NCBI RefSeq assembly: GCF_020985305.1
Contig: NZ_CP087588.1
Location: 3,409,501-3,473,500, forward strand
Length of the DNA stretch: 64,000 bases
Origin: Croceicoccus sp. Ery15
GTDB taxonomy: Bacteria; Pseudomonadota; Alphaproteobacteria; Sphingomonadales; Sphingomonadaceae
Direction of reading: 5' to 3'
Position 1 is the stretch's first letter. Each line of letters starts with the position of its first letter. Shown here one piece after another: positions 52,728-61,995 of the stretch. Made by a program: the position numbers and the translations under genes. The notes beneath the pieces are model-generated. The model was not told where the DNA came from, made no database searches, and worked only from the letters and a program-made list of their open reading frames with translations.

Positions 52728-53812
52728 TCTATCTCGATTATCAGGCGACGACCCCGCTTGCGCCCGAAGCGCGCGAGGCGATGCTGCGCTGGCTGGATGG
52801 CCCCGGCGGCACGGGTTTCGGTAATCCGCACAGCCCGCACCGTTATGGCAGGCAGGCCGAAGCGGCGGTCGAACTGGCGCGTGAACGCGTGACCGCGCTG
52901 TTTCCGGCGGGCGGGCGCGTGATCTTTACCGGCACCGCGACCGAGGCACTGAACATGGCGCTGTTGGGCAATGCACAGGCGCGCGCGGGCAAGGCCGCAG
53001 CCGTCAGCGCGATCGAGCATAGCGCGGTGTACGAAACAGCCGAAAGGCTGGCGGGGGGCAGGCATGTGCTGCCGGTCGGGCAGGACGGATTGCTGACCCG
53101 CATCAACGCGCTGCCCGAAGGAACGGGCGTCGTCGCCGTGATGCAGGTGAATAATGAAATCGGCACGATCCAGCCTATGGCCGAGGTGGCAGAGCTGGCA
53201 AGACGGGCGAATGCCTTTCTGGTCTGCGATGCGGTGCAGGCGGCGGGCAAGATCCCCATTGCCATGGCCGATGCCATCGCGATCAGCGCGCACAAGCTGC
53301 ACGGACCCAAGGGGATCGGCGCGTTGTGGCTGCGCGAGGGGGTGGAGATCGCTCCGCTGATCACCGGCGGCGGGCAGGAATATGGTCTGCGTTCGGGCAC
53401 GCTAAGCCCCGCGCTGATCGCGGGCTTTGGCGCGGCGGCGAAACTGGCGACGGAGCGGATGGAGGAAGACGCCGCCCATGTCGAAGCCCTGTGGCACCGC
53501 GCGCGCGAATTGTTTGACGGCTGGACGTTGAACGGCAGCGCCGATGCGCGCTGGCGCGGCAACCTGAGCCTGAGGAAAGACGGTCTGGATGTCGCCCGAT
53601 TGATGAGCGAGGCACGCAATGTGGCTTTTTCGGCGGGGTCGGCCTGCGCATCGGGGTCGGGTAAGCCCAGCCGGGTCTTGCAGGCGATCGGTTTGCCTGC
53701 CAATCTGGCAAAAAACACGATACGGCTGGGATTTGGCCGATATACGAGCGGAGAGGAGCTGGAGGAAGCCGCGGCTGCAATCAATGCGGCTGCGCAAGCG
53801 CAAGGTGCTTGA
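52724..53812 (+). CDS. Cysteine desulfurase-like protein, second copy
   Basis: A 362-residue class V PLP enzyme: MIYLDYQATTPLAPEAREAM, Lys in ISAHKLHGPKGIG, and Cys in FSAGSACASGSGKPSRVL. It resembles the first copy but is clearly diverged, so the pair is not a recent duplication. It is translationally coupled to the first copy and followed by a [2Fe-2S] ferredoxin gene after 5 bases. This suggests an iron-sulfur assembly operon that lacks a scaffold gene in the window. Confidence 0.88.
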   Translation: MIYLDYQATTPLAPEAREAMLRWLDGPGGTGFGNPHSPHRYGRQAEAAVELARERVTALFPAGGRVIFTGTATEALNMALLGNAQARAGKAAAVSAIEHSAVYETAERLAGGRHVLPVGQDGLLTRINALPEGTGVVAVMQVNNEIGTIQPMAEVAELARRANAFLVCDAVQAAGKIPIAMADAIAISAHKLHGPKGIGALWLREGVEIAPLITGGGQEYGLRSGTLSPALIAGFGAAAKLATERMEEDAAHVEALWHRARELFDGWTLNGSADARWRGNLSLRKDGLDVARLMSEARNVAFSAGSACASGSGKPSRVLQAIGLPANLAKNTIRLGFGRYTSGEELEEAAAAINAAAQAQGA

Positions 53813-53817
53813 TTCAG

Positions 53818-54150
53818 ATGGTCCGCGTCACATTCGTCAGCCCCAAGGGTGAAAAGATCGAAGCCGAGGGTGCGGCGGGATCGACCCTGCTGGAAATCGG
53901 GCAGGCAGCGGGCATGCCGCTAGAGGGCACTTGCGAAGGCCAGATGGCCTGTTCCACCTGCCATGTGATCGTGGCCAGCGAATGGTTCGGCAAGCTGCCC
54001 GTCGCCAGCGACGATGAAGAGGATATGCTGGACCTTGCCGCCAATGCCGGGCCGACCAGCCGTCTGTCGTGCCAGATCATCGTGAATCAGGATCTGGACG
54101 GAGTCGTCGTGCGCGTGCCCGACACCGCGCATGACATGATGCGCCGTTAA
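53818..54150 (+). CDS. [2Fe-2S] ferredoxin, adrenodoxin/Isc type
   Basis: A 110-residue ferredoxin with the cluster-binding pattern CEGQMACSTCHV (C-x5-C-x2-C) and a final SRLSCQ Cys, and MVRVTFVSPKGEKIE at the start. The adrenodoxin-like family gives electrons to iron-sulfur assembly or P450s; the adjacent desulfurases favour the first. The ATG at 53818 is preferred to a TTG at 53809. It is probably the last gene of the operon, with a 225-base gap to the right in which no gene is seen. Confidence 0.92.
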   Translation: MVRVTFVSPKGEKIEAEGAAGSTLLEIGQAAGMPLEGTCEGQMACSTCHVIVASEWFGKLPVASDDEEDMLDLAANAGPTSRLSCQIIVNQDLDGVVVRVPDTAHDMMRR

Positions 54151-54375
54151 CGAAGGGCAGGATTTAACCCTTTTGCGCAATGCTGTCCGGGCGCGTCGTT
54201 AAGCTTTTCGCCCAAGATGGAACCTGCGCGTTTTTCGCCGGTTTTCTGCCATTTCCGATGGCCATCATGGCGTCGGACGGTGTCGATGCTGGGCCAATTT
54301 CCCAACGGTTCGCCGCATTCCGTTAAGTAAAGTTCCAAAGGCTTTCTTGAAGCCTTGCGGGTCATGGTCTGCCCC

Positions 54376-55341
54376 ATGGTCAGACCCACGCCTTTGCGCC
54401 TGTGCCGCCGGATCGCGCCTGCCTTGGGGGCCGCCGCCATTGCTGCGGCCGTGATGCCGGTGTCCGCCGCGCAGGCCGCGCCGTGGAACGCTGCCGCCTT
54501 TACCGCGTGGCAGTTTGCCGATGCCGCCCAGGAATATGCCGGCAAGAATTGCGGGCCTGCCGTCGCACGGGCAGAGCGCGAGCTGCAGCCCGTGTCGGCG
54601 CTGGACCGCATCCGCATGCAGCAGGCGGGTATCGCCGATGGCAATATGGCGGTGTCGCATCGCCGTCCGGCTTATATGCCCGCTGTCGCCATGCGCGCAC
54701 CGCCTGTGACGATGGAACCGGCGGCCGCGGGCATCGGCTGCGCGCCACTGGCACCCGCCGCGCGCTGGATGGCGCCGGTTGCGCCCAAGCGCGCAGCGGG
54801 GCGGCAGTTACGGGACTTTGGGCGTCAGGACTTTCTGGCCAGCACCATCGTTCCGATCCGCCGCACTGCCTTTGATGCGCAATGGGCACGCGTCAGCGCG
54901 CGGGGGGCGGGGCAGGCCAATGTGCGCGCCGCGATGTTTAGCGCGGGCGAGGGGGCAAGCCGCCGCGAGCAGGTCGCCGCCGTCAACCGCTGGGTCAATG
55001 GCCGCGTCCGCTTTACCGAGGATACGGTCAATTATGGCCAGCGCGATTACTGGGCCGATGCCGCCGAGACTTTGCGCCGCGGCGCGGGTGATTGCGAGGA
55101 TTACGCCATTGCCAAAATGCAGATCCTTGCCGCCATGGGCATCGCGCGTGAGGATATGTTCCTGACGCTGGCGCGTGACAATATCCGCCGCGCCGATCAC
55201 GCGGTGCTGGTGGTAAAGCTGGACGGGCAACCGGTGGTGCTCGACAATGGCAGCGATGCGCTGCTCGATGGATCGGTCGCGAATGATTTCCGCCCGGTCT
55301 ACAGCTTCAGCGGCGACCGCCGCTACCTCCACGGTTTCTGA
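54376..55341 (+). CDS. Periplasmic transglutaminase-like cysteine peptidase (LapG type, DUF920/BTLCP)
   Basis: A 321-residue exported protein with a signal ending at AAQA and a C-terminal domain with the catalytic triad: Cys in RRGAGDCEDYAIAK, His in RRADHAVLVVK and Asp in VVLDNGSD. LapG in Pseudomonas cuts the adhesin LapA from the cell surface when c-di-GMP is low. The neighbouring genes encode a type I exporter and an adhesin-like protein, so the same job is likely. Start uncertain: ATGs at 54364 and 54376 are both in frame without a clear ribosome-binding site. A GGDEF-EAL gene lies 11 kb away; no LapD-type receptor is seen. Confidence 0.85.
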   Translation: MVRPTPLRLCRRIAPALGAAAIAAAVMPVSAAQAAPWNAAAFTAWQFADAAQEYAGKNCGPAVARAERELQPVSALDRIRMQQAGIADGNMAVSHRRPAYMPAVAMRAPPVTMEPAAAGIGCAPLAPAARWMAPVAPKRAAGRQLRDFGRQDFLASTIVPIRRTAFDAQWARVSARGAGQANVRAAMFSAGEGASRREQVAAVNRWVNGRVRFTEDTVNYGQRDYWADAAETLRRGAGDCEDYAIAKMQILAAMGIAREDMFLTLARDNIRRADHAVLVVKLDGQPVVLDNGSDALLDGSVANDFRPVYSFSGDRRYLHGF

Positions 55342-55348
55342 CCGGAAC

Positions 55349-56632
55349 CTATTGCTCGGTCAGCGCGGTCGATAGCCCGCGGGTGAACGGCGTCAGCAGA
55401 TAGCCCAGCACGCTTTTGCGCCCCGTGATGATTTCGACATCGCAGATCATCCCCGGCATGATCGCCAGTCTTTGCCCGCCACGCTCCATGAACGCGCGGC
55501 TCGTCTCTACCTGGACGAGGTAATAGCTCTCGCGCTCATTCTCGTCATAGACGCTGTCGGCGCTGATCTGGCGGACCGTGCCCGCCAGCCCGCCATAGAT
55601 CGAGAAATCATAGGCGGTGACTTTCACATTGGCGCGGTCGCCCACCTTGATAAAGGCGATGTCGGACGGGCGGATGCGCGCCTCTACCAACAGGCGTTCG
55701 CCGGTGGGGACGATCTGCATGATCGTTTCGCCCGGCGAGACAAAGCCGCCGACCGTGGTGATCTGCAGATCGTTGACGATGCCGTCGACTGGCGCGCGCA
55801 ATTCGTTGCGTTCGACGCGGGCTTCGGCGCCGCGGATCGATTGTTCGTTCACCGCGATGCGGGTGGCGAGTTCGCTGCGTTCGTTCAGGGCCTGCTGCTG
55901 GAAATCCAGCCGCGCGCTGGACAATTCCGCCTGCGCCTCGCGCACGGCGGCGCCAGCGCGTTGCACGCCTTGCCGCGCGCCGCTAAGCCGCCCGCGCAAA
56001 TCGGCCAGATCGCGCTGCGCGGTCAGCAATTCTGTTTGCGGCACGATATTCTTGGCCGCCAGCGGTGCCAGCATGTTCACCTGTTCCTGCGCCAGCCGCG
56101 TGCTTTCTTCCAGCGACGTGACCGTCGCCTCTCCCTCGCGCAAGTCCCGGCGGCGTTGTTCGACGGCGGCTGCCAAAGCGGCTTCGCGGCTGCGGTTGGC
56201 GGCGGCGCGCACGTTTTGCAGGCGCGCTTCCTCGGCACAGACGCTGCCCGGTTCGCAACCGGCGCTGGTCCCGCTGGCTTCGCGGTTTAGGCGGTCGGCG
56301 CGGGCGGACAATCGCTCGGTCTCGGTCTCCAGCTGGCCCAGCTGGCTGGCGCTTTCGCTGTCGTTCAGGCGCACCAGCAATTCGCCGCGCTTTACTTGCT
56401 GGCCGTTCTGGATCAGGATTTCCTCGACCGTCGCGGGGTCGGCGGCCTGTACCACTTGCACCTTGCTTGACGGGATAACGCGGCCCTGGCCTCGCGTGAT
56501 ATCGTCCAGCGGCGCAAAGCTGGCCCAGACCAGCAGCAGCAACACGCCAATGGCCGACACCACGATCAGGCGGCGCGCAGAATCGAGCCGTTCCCAGCCC
56601 TTTTGCATTCTGGCCATCGTCGAAGCGATCAT
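55349..56632 (-). CDS. Type I secretion periplasmic adaptor (HlyD family, LapC-like)
   Basis: A 427-residue inner-membrane adaptor: one membrane segment at about residues 22-45, a lipoyl/beta-barrel part ([21 protein letters not shown]), a long coiled-coil hairpin and the conserved HlyD C-terminal block ending in the [20 protein letters not shown] region. Between the coil arms is a [11 protein letters not shown] segment with two Cys that could form a disulfide. It links the ABC exporter to TolC. Its ATG overlaps the SleB stop (ATGA at 56629). It is the last gene of the operon and converges with the LapG-like gene. Confidence 0.92.
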   Translation of the reverse strand: MIASTMARMQKGWERLDSARRLIVVSAIGVLLLLVWASFAPLDDITRGQGRVIPSSKVQVVQAADPATVEEILIQNGQQVKRGELLVRLNDSESASQLGQLETETERLSARADRLNREASGTSAGCEPGSVCAEEARLQNVRAAANRSREAALAAAVEQRRRDLREGEATVTSLEESTRLAQEQVNMLAPLAAKNIVPQTELLTAQRDLADLRGRLSGARQGVQRAGAAVREAQAELSSARLDFQQQALNERSELATRIAVNEQSIRGAEARVERNELRAPVDGIVNDLQITTVGGFVSPGETIMQIVPTGERLLVEARIRPSDIAFIKVGDRANVKVTAYDFSIYGGLAGTVRQISADSVYDENERESYYLVQVETSRAFMERGGQRLAIMPGMICDVEIITGRKSVLGYLLTPFTRGLSTALTEQ

Positions 56633-57600
56633 TGCGCGGATGCCCCGGCCAGTTGCACCTCGGCGGGCTGGTCGTTCAATTGTCCCGCGACCAGCTGGCG
56701 GTAATGGCCTTGCGACGGGGTGGGCAGTTCCAGCTTCCACCCCTTTGTCGTGTCCAGCCGTCCGCCGATGTCGGCAGGGGCATGGCGGTCCGCGCTGCTG
56801 GGCGCGACGGTCAGCCCGTTTTCGAAATGGCCGGTTACCGGATCGGCGCCGCCCGCCAGCTGTATTTCGGGCTGGCGACGGAGTTCGGGGATGCGTTCGG
56901 CGCCTGCGTAAAGCTGGGTAAAGGCGCGCGCGCGCCCCGCACTGCCGTTGAAGCGATAGAAAATATGCGTGCCGATCTGCCGCACTTTGCCCAGAGTATA
57001 GGCCCAGCGGGGCACGACATAGTCGGCATGGTAATGGGTTGCCGAACCGACGCTTTTTTCGACATGGCCCGCCAGCGCATCACGCGCCACATCCTGCGCT
57101 TCGGCCCATGCGCGGGCCGAGGGGCGGCGCGCCAGCGAACCGTCGCAGGTAAAGCTGAATTGGCACACGGGATCGTTCACGCCCTGATAGACGACACCGC
57201 AGACCGAATTGGGATAGGCCGGATGGCGCACGCGGTTGAGCACGACCTGCGCCACCGCGCGTCTGCCGCTTTCAGGTTCGTAGCCCGCTTCGTAATAGAT
57301 CGCCTGCGCAAGGCAGCGCTGTGCAGTCGCATCGCGGGCGGCAAAGGCGCGCATCGTTTCGGCAGGGGCACGGCTGGTGGCGATACCGGCATTGCGGGCC
57401 TTGGCACTGTCGCCCTCTGCCAGCAATTCAGCGCGATCGCCCCCGGTCAGGGCGATGATGGCGCGTTGCTGCTGCGCCGACATTTGAACGGGAGCGGGGA
57501 TAGGCTGGCGTGGAGCGGGCAGGGGCACAGGTGCCGACAGCGCGAAACCCGCACCCAGCGCGGCGACCGCCCCAATGGCGCGGGTGACGAAACTAGCCAT
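56629..57600 (-). CDS. SleB-type cell wall hydrolase inside the secretion operon
   Basis: A 323-residue protein with an N-terminal hydrophobic signal ([23 protein letters not shown]) and a Hydrolase_2/SleB domain at about residues 90-215: [29 protein letters not shown] carries the Glu pair and CQFSFTCDG follows. The family cleaves peptidoglycan. The C-terminal third is Gly/Pro-rich without a recognised domain. Its start overlaps the ABC gene by 8 bases and its end overlaps hlyD by 4, so it is truly embedded. It may open the wall for the exporter or process the adhesin's anchoring. Confidence 0.87.
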   Translation of the reverse strand: MASFVTRAIGAVAALGAGFALSAPVPLPAPRQPIPAPVQMSAQQQRAIIALTGGDRAELLAEGDSAKARNAGIATSRAPAETMRAFAARDATAQRCLAQAIYYEAGYEPESGRRAVAQVVLNRVRHPAYPNSVCGVVYQGVNDPVCQFSFTCDGSLARRPSARAWAEAQDVARDALAGHVEKSVGSATHYHADYVVPRWAYTLGKVRQIGTHIFYRFNGSAGRARAFTQLYAGAERIPELRRQPEIQLAGGADPVTGHFENGLTVAPSSADRHAPADIGGRLDTTKGWKLELPTPSQGHYRQLVAGQLNDQPAEVQLAGASAQ

Positions 57601-59755
57601 CGGACCGCATTCCCACGCTTCTGATCACCTCTTCCTTCGGACCGTCGGCAGCGATTCGCCCGCCGTCGATCACGATAACCCTCTCGCAAAGCTGGAATAA
57701 TGCAGGACGGTGGGTAGAGACAATCAGCGTCTGGTCCGCTGTCAGATTCTGTGACAGGCACTGGATGAACAGTTTTTCGGTCTGCGCGTCCATCGCGCCG
57801 GTCGGCTCGTCAAGGAACAGCAGTTTCGACGGTGCGACAAAGGCGCGGGCAAGGGCGAGGAAATTGCGCTGCCCGCCCGACAATTGCCGCCCGCCTTCGC
57901 CGACGGAGCGGTCGAACCCGCCCGCATCGCGCGACAGATAACGGTCCGCGCCCACTTTGCGCAGTGCGTCGATCAGCTCTTCCTCGCTCGCGCGGGAGGA
58001 TGCGAGCGAGAGATTATCCTTGATCGTGCCCGAAAACAGGTTCGAATCCTGCGCGACAAATCGGAATTCGCGGCGCAAATCATGCGGCCGGTATTGCAGG
58101 CTGTCGATTCCGTCGACCAGCATCGCACCTTCGCTGGGTGCAAACAGCCCGGCGATAATGCGGCCCAGCGTGGATTTGCCCGCGGCGACCCGGCCGACGA
58201 TCGCGATACGCTCGCCCGGCCGGATTTTCAGATTGATGCCCGACAATGACGCGGTGTTCGCGCCCGGATAGGCAAAGCTGACATTGCGCAATTCCACGCT
58301 GGCGCTGCGCACTTGCGGGGGCAGCGAGGTGGAGCCCATGCGCCGCTCGTCCGGCTGGTCCCACAGGCGCTCGATCGAATCCATCGTCTCCTTCGTCTGC
58401 CGCCAGCGGGTCAGCAGATAGGCAAGCTGCCCTGCGGGAGAGAGCGCGCGGCTGGACAGCATCACGATGGCAATGATCGCTCCCATGGTGATGACGCCCG
58501 CGTCGAACAGGTAATATCCGCCGATTACTAGTGCGATCGTACTGAACTGCTGGAACGTCGCCGCCGCGCCGATGGCGGTCGAATTCACCTCGCGCAGCCG
58601 CTTTTGCGAGCGGCTGGCCATGTCGGACAGGCGGCGCCAGCGGCCCAGCATCTCGCCCTCGCCAGCAATGCTTTTCAGCGTTTCGAGGCCAGCGATGCTT
58701 TCCACCAGTTGCGTCTGTTGCAGCCCGTAATCGGCCTGCGCATCGCGGGCGGCATCGGTCACCTTGCGCTGTAGATAGAGGCCGAGCAGCGCCATGCCGG
58801 TAATCGCAAGGATCGGCACCAGGGCCAGCGGACCCGCGATAATCGCGATAAAGGCCACGAAAATGACCAGAAAAGCGACATCGACGACCAGAACCACCGT
58901 GGTGGAGGCAAAGAAGTCGCGCAGCACGGCATATTCGCTGACCCGCGCGACCAGATTGCCGGTGTGTCCCGATTTCTCGGCCAAAGGCGTTGCCATCACG
59001 CGCGCATAGATTTTTTGCGATAGCGATATGTCCAGATCGCGGCTGATCCCGTCGAGCACATCGGTGCGCGCACGGCGCAATGCAAATTCCAGCGCAAAGG
59101 CGATCAGCACGCCGATTGCCAACACCCACAGGCTGGCATCGGCGCGGTTGGGGATCACGCGGTCATAGACATTCATGGTGAAGATCGGCAGGGACACCGC
59201 CAGCAGGTTGATCACTACCGAACCCAGCAGCACCGGCCAGAACTGGCGGCGGCGCTTGGTAATTTCGGACCAGAACCAGTGCTGGCGTGCCTTTTTATGC
59301 CACGGCTGGCCCGCGTCGCGTATGGCGGTGGGATCACCCTCAACCGACAGCAGGGTCAGTCCGTCTTTGGCGGCATAGCCATCGGCAGGCTCCCAATGCT
59401 CTTCACCAGAGGCAGGGTGCCATGCCAGCACATCGCTGTCGTTCCGGTCGAGCAGCAATGCCAGCATGCCATCGGGCCTGCGCACGATCATCGGGAAGAG
59501 CGAGGCATCGAGCGGCAGTTTCTTCGCCGCCCGCTCTTCATAATTCAGGCCCAGCAGTTCCAGCGCAGGGGCGGTCTGGTGCCATGGCAGCAGACCGTCG
59601 GCGCCCATCGCCAGCGCGCTGTTCAGCATGGCGGGCGCGAAGGGCGTCTCGAAATGGCGCGCAACCCGCGCAAGGCAGGCGATCAGCGGATCGCTTGCAC
59701 TGGCATCGGCGGCGGTGCTGCGGGCCATATCCATGGGCATATGCCTGTCGTTCAT
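57593..59755 (-). CDS. Type I secretion ABC exporter (LapB-like)
   Basis: A 720-residue ABC exporter: an N-terminal peptidase-C39-like domain without an obvious catalytic Cys (about residues 20-140), six membrane helices, and an ATPase domain with Walker [10 protein letters not shown], signature LSGGQRN, Walker B LLFLDEPT and the switch His in STHRPAL. The degenerate C39 domain is typical of exporters of RTX/adhesin proteins, in which it only holds the substrate. It follows tolC by 25 bases. Confidence 0.92.
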   Translation of the reverse strand: MNDRHMPMDMARSTAADASASDPLIACLARVARHFETPFAPAMLNSALAMGADGLLPWHQTAPALELLGLNYEERAAKKLPLDASLFPMIVRRPDGMLALLLDRNDSDVLAWHPASGEEHWEPADGYAAKDGLTLLSVEGDPTAIRDAGQPWHKKARQHWFWSEITKRRRQFWPVLLGSVVINLLAVSLPIFTMNVYDRVIPNRADASLWVLAIGVLIAFALEFALRRARTDVLDGISRDLDISLSQKIYARVMATPLAEKSGHTGNLVARVSEYAVLRDFFASTTVVLVVDVAFLVIFVAFIAIIAGPLALVPILAITGMALLGLYLQRKVTDAARDAQADYGLQQTQLVESIAGLETLKSIAGEGEMLGRWRRLSDMASRSQKRLREVNSTAIGAAATFQQFSTIALVIGGYYLFDAGVITMGAIIAIVMLSSRALSPAGQLAYLLTRWRQTKETMDSIERLWDQPDERRMGSTSLPPQVRSASVELRNVSFAYPGANTASLSGINLKIRPGERIAIVGRVAAGKSTLGRIIAGLFAPSEGAMLVDGIDSLQYRPHDLRREFRFVAQDSNLFSGTIKDNLSLASSRASEEELIDALRKVGADRYLSRDAGGFDRSVGEGGRQLSGGQRNFLALARAFVAPSKLLFLDEPTGAMDAQTEKLFIQCLSQNLTADQTLIVSTHRPALFQLCERVIVIDGGRIAADGPKEEVIRSVGMRSDG

Positions 59756-59780
59756 CCGTCCGGCCTAGCCGGAACCGTGC

Positions 59781-61199
59781 TTACTTGGGGTAAACGCGGC
59801 CCTGGCGTTCCGCCGCAACCGGCGGGCCATAATCGAAACGCTCACGCTCGGCCTCTCCCGCACCGTAATGCGGTTCGACCGTCAGTGCCGTCAAAAAGCG
59901 GTTGGTCGCCGCCAGCACTTGATATTGCGCGAAAATTTCGGAAAAGCGGGCGCTTTCAAGGCGGACCTGCACATTATAGCGCGTGTTCTGCGCATCCAGC
60001 ACGTCGAGCAGCGAACGGCGGCCGATGTTGAACTGTTCCTGATAGCTGTTGATCAGTCCGTCGGTCACCGTGCTTTGCGTGGCCAGTTCCTGCACCACGC
60101 GCTTTTGCGTTTGCAGCCCGTTCCATGCGGTGCGCACGTCTTCCTCGGCATCGCGCTGCTGCGCGTGCATGGCGAAACGCGCCTCGCTCGAACGGCGGAC
60201 CATTTCCTGATATTTCGCCTTGTTGATGCCGCTGTCGAACAATTCCCAGCGGACATAGGCGCGGGCCAGCACATCGGTGGTTTCGCCCTGGAAACCGTCG
60301 ATATCGTCGCCAGCGCGGGCATAGGCCTCGACCCCTACGGTGGGATAAAGGTCGCCCTTGGCGCTTTTTGCCAGCGCATTGGCGGCATCCACATCGGCCT
60401 GCGCCTCGCGCACCAGCGGGTTATGCGTGCGGGCAAGGCCGATGGCTTCGGCCTCGCTGATCGGCAGCGACGCGGCCAGATCGGGCGGCAACATCACGGT
60501 CTGGATCGGCAGGCCCGTCAGGCTTTGCAGGCGGATGCGCGCGTTTTGCAGCGTTTCGCTTGCCTCGGCCTCGCGCACCAGCGCGGCCTGAAGCCGTTCT
60601 TCGGCCTGCTGGCGGTCGGCGATAGAGATCGAGCCCTGTTCCACGCCTTCGGTCAGATTGCCGACCAGCGTGCGGTGGAACGCGGTATTGTCCATGCTGG
60701 CGGCGACGACGCGTTCCTGCAGCAGCACATCCAGATACTGGCGCGCGATCTGCAGGCCGATGAATTCGCTGCGTTCCAGAACGCGCAGCGACGCGCCATC
60801 GACGCGGGCGGCCTGACGCAGCAATTCGCCGCGACGGCGGCCGAAATCGAACACGGTCCAGTCGGCGCGAACCTGCGCGTCCAGCGGGTTCAGCCAGTCG
60901 TCCGAGATGCCCAGCGAGCTGCGCGTGGGATTATCCAGCCGCCGCGCGCCGACACCGGCTTCGACCTCTACGCGCGGACCATACAGGCCCTGGGCCTGCT
61001 TGCGCTCGAACTGGATGGCTTCCTTGTTCATCTGCGCCTGGCTGATCTGCGGATGCGAATCCACGCCGATGGCCACGGCCTCTGCCATGGAAATCGTGCC
61101 CGACTGTTCCTGGGCGGTGGCCATCTGGCTGATCGCCATGGTCGAAACGCTGGCGACCAGAACGCTGGCGATAACGGTGATCTTGCGAAGGTTCTTCAT
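59781..61199 (-). CDS. TolC-family outer-membrane channel (LapE-like)
   Basis: A 472-residue exported outer-membrane factor: signal ending in ATAQ, the two TolC repeats (ISMAEAVAIGVDSHPQISQAQMN and ISEAEAIGLARTHNPLVREAQ) and the coupled DFGRRRGELLRQAAR and SGINKAKYQEMVRRSSEARF segments. The type I secretion TolC members end in a short extra tail like this one. GGGGCAGGAACA precedes the ATG, 12 bases after the OmpA stop. It forms the exit duct with HlyD and the ABC exporter. Confidence 0.92.
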   Translation of the reverse strand: MKNLRKITVIASVLVASVSTMAISQMATAQEQSGTISMAEAVAIGVDSHPQISQAQMNKEAIQFERKQAQGLYGPRVEVEAGVGARRLDNPTRSSLGISDDWLNPLDAQVRADWTVFDFGRRRGELLRQAARVDGASLRVLERSEFIGLQIARQYLDVLLQERVVAASMDNTAFHRTLVGNLTEGVEQGSISIADRQQAEERLQAALVREAEASETLQNARIRLQSLTGLPIQTVMLPPDLAASLPISEAEAIGLARTHNPLVREAQADVDAANALAKSAKGDLYPTVGVEAYARAGDDIDGFQGETTDVLARAYVRWELFDSGINKAKYQEMVRRSSEARFAMHAQQRDAEEDVRTAWNGLQTQKRVVQELATQSTVTDGLINSYQEQFNIGRRSLLDVLDAQNTRYNVQVRLESARFSEIFAQYQVLAATNRFLTALTVEPHYGAGEAERERFDYGPPVAAERQGRVYPK

Positions 61200-61211
61200 T
61201 GTTCCTGCCCC

Positions 61212-61922
61212 TTAGCGAACCGTGATGACCACGCGGCGGTTCTGGGGATTGCGTTCCCCGTCCACCGTCTGCACCGCCAGATCGTGTTCGCCCCGTCCGG
61301 TGACGGTAATCATCTCCTGCGGGATACCCTGCGCGACCATCACATCGGCAACGGCCTGCGCGCGCGAGATCGAGAGCGCATCGTTATAGGCATCGCTGCC
61401 CGAACGGTCGGTGTGGCCGATCACATCGAAGCCCGTCCAGCCGCAGGTCTGCGTGTTCGACCGCAGGAATTGCGCCGTGGTCGCCGCGGTTTCGGGCGCC
61501 ATACGGGAATCGAAATCGAAGAATACCGTGCTGACCGACTGGTCGCAGATCGGCGGGCGCACCGGCGCGGGCGGCGGCGGAGGCAGCGGCGGTGCGGGCG
61601 GCGGCGCCATAAAGCGGCCATAAGCGGCATCGCATTTGCGGATCGAATCCTCGTCACGCAGGTCGTTCTTGGTAAAGCCGACCGCGATGGCGCATTGCAC
61701 CTTCGCCTCTGACGCCCAGTGATAGCGCGCGTCGGTCGCGTTTACGATCGCGGGGTCCTGGGTCGCGGCCAGCGATGCATCGTACCGCATTTCCAGCGCG
61801 TCCCTGAGGTCGCGGTCGGACAGGCCCATCAGATCCTCCCCCGACTGCGCGAATGCGGGCGCTGCCAGCAACGAGGCGGTGAGCGATCCTGCCGCGAACG
61901 TGCGGAGAGTGCGAAATACCAT
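61212..61922 (-). CDS. OmpA-family protein
   Basis: A 236-residue periplasmic/outer-membrane protein: signal ending at PAFAQ, an N-terminal domain with two Cys, a proline-rich linker (PPPAPPLPPPPPAPVRPP) and a C-terminal OmpA peptidoglycan-binding domain with TVFFDFDS, FDVIGHTDRSGSDAYN, LSISRAQAV and RNPQNRRVVI. It would tie the exporter to the wall. It lies between the adhesin and tolC genes in the same direction. The ATG at 61922 is chosen; a TTG at 61928 is also possible. A hairpin lies upstream. Confidence 0.88.
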   Translation of the reverse strand: MVFRTLRTFAAGSLTASLLAAPAFAQSGEDLMGLSDRDLRDALEMRYDASLAATQDPAIVNATDARYHWASEAKVQCAIAVGFTKNDLRDEDSIRKCDAAYGRFMAPPPAPPLPPPPPAPVRPPICDQSVSTVFFDFDSRMAPETAATTAQFLRSNTQTCGWTGFDVIGHTDRSGSDAYNDALSISRAQAVADVMVAQGIPQEMITVTGRGEHDLAVQTVDGERNPQNRRVVITVR

Positions 61923-61947
61923 TGTCAAATGCCCCCGTGTTCCGGTT

Positions 61948-61969
61948 GGGGCCCTTTCGCGAGGGCCCC
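61948..61969. terminator. Hairpin between the adhesin and ompA-like genes
   Basis: GGGGCCCT (61948-61955) pairs with AGGGCCCC (61962-61969) around TTCGCG. It lies just after the adhesin stop on the transcribed minus strand. No T-run follows in that direction, so it may reduce read-through or protect the adhesin mRNA end rather than stop transcription. Confidence 0.45.
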
Positions 61970-61995
61970 CTTATCATTATCCATCCGATGCCGCG

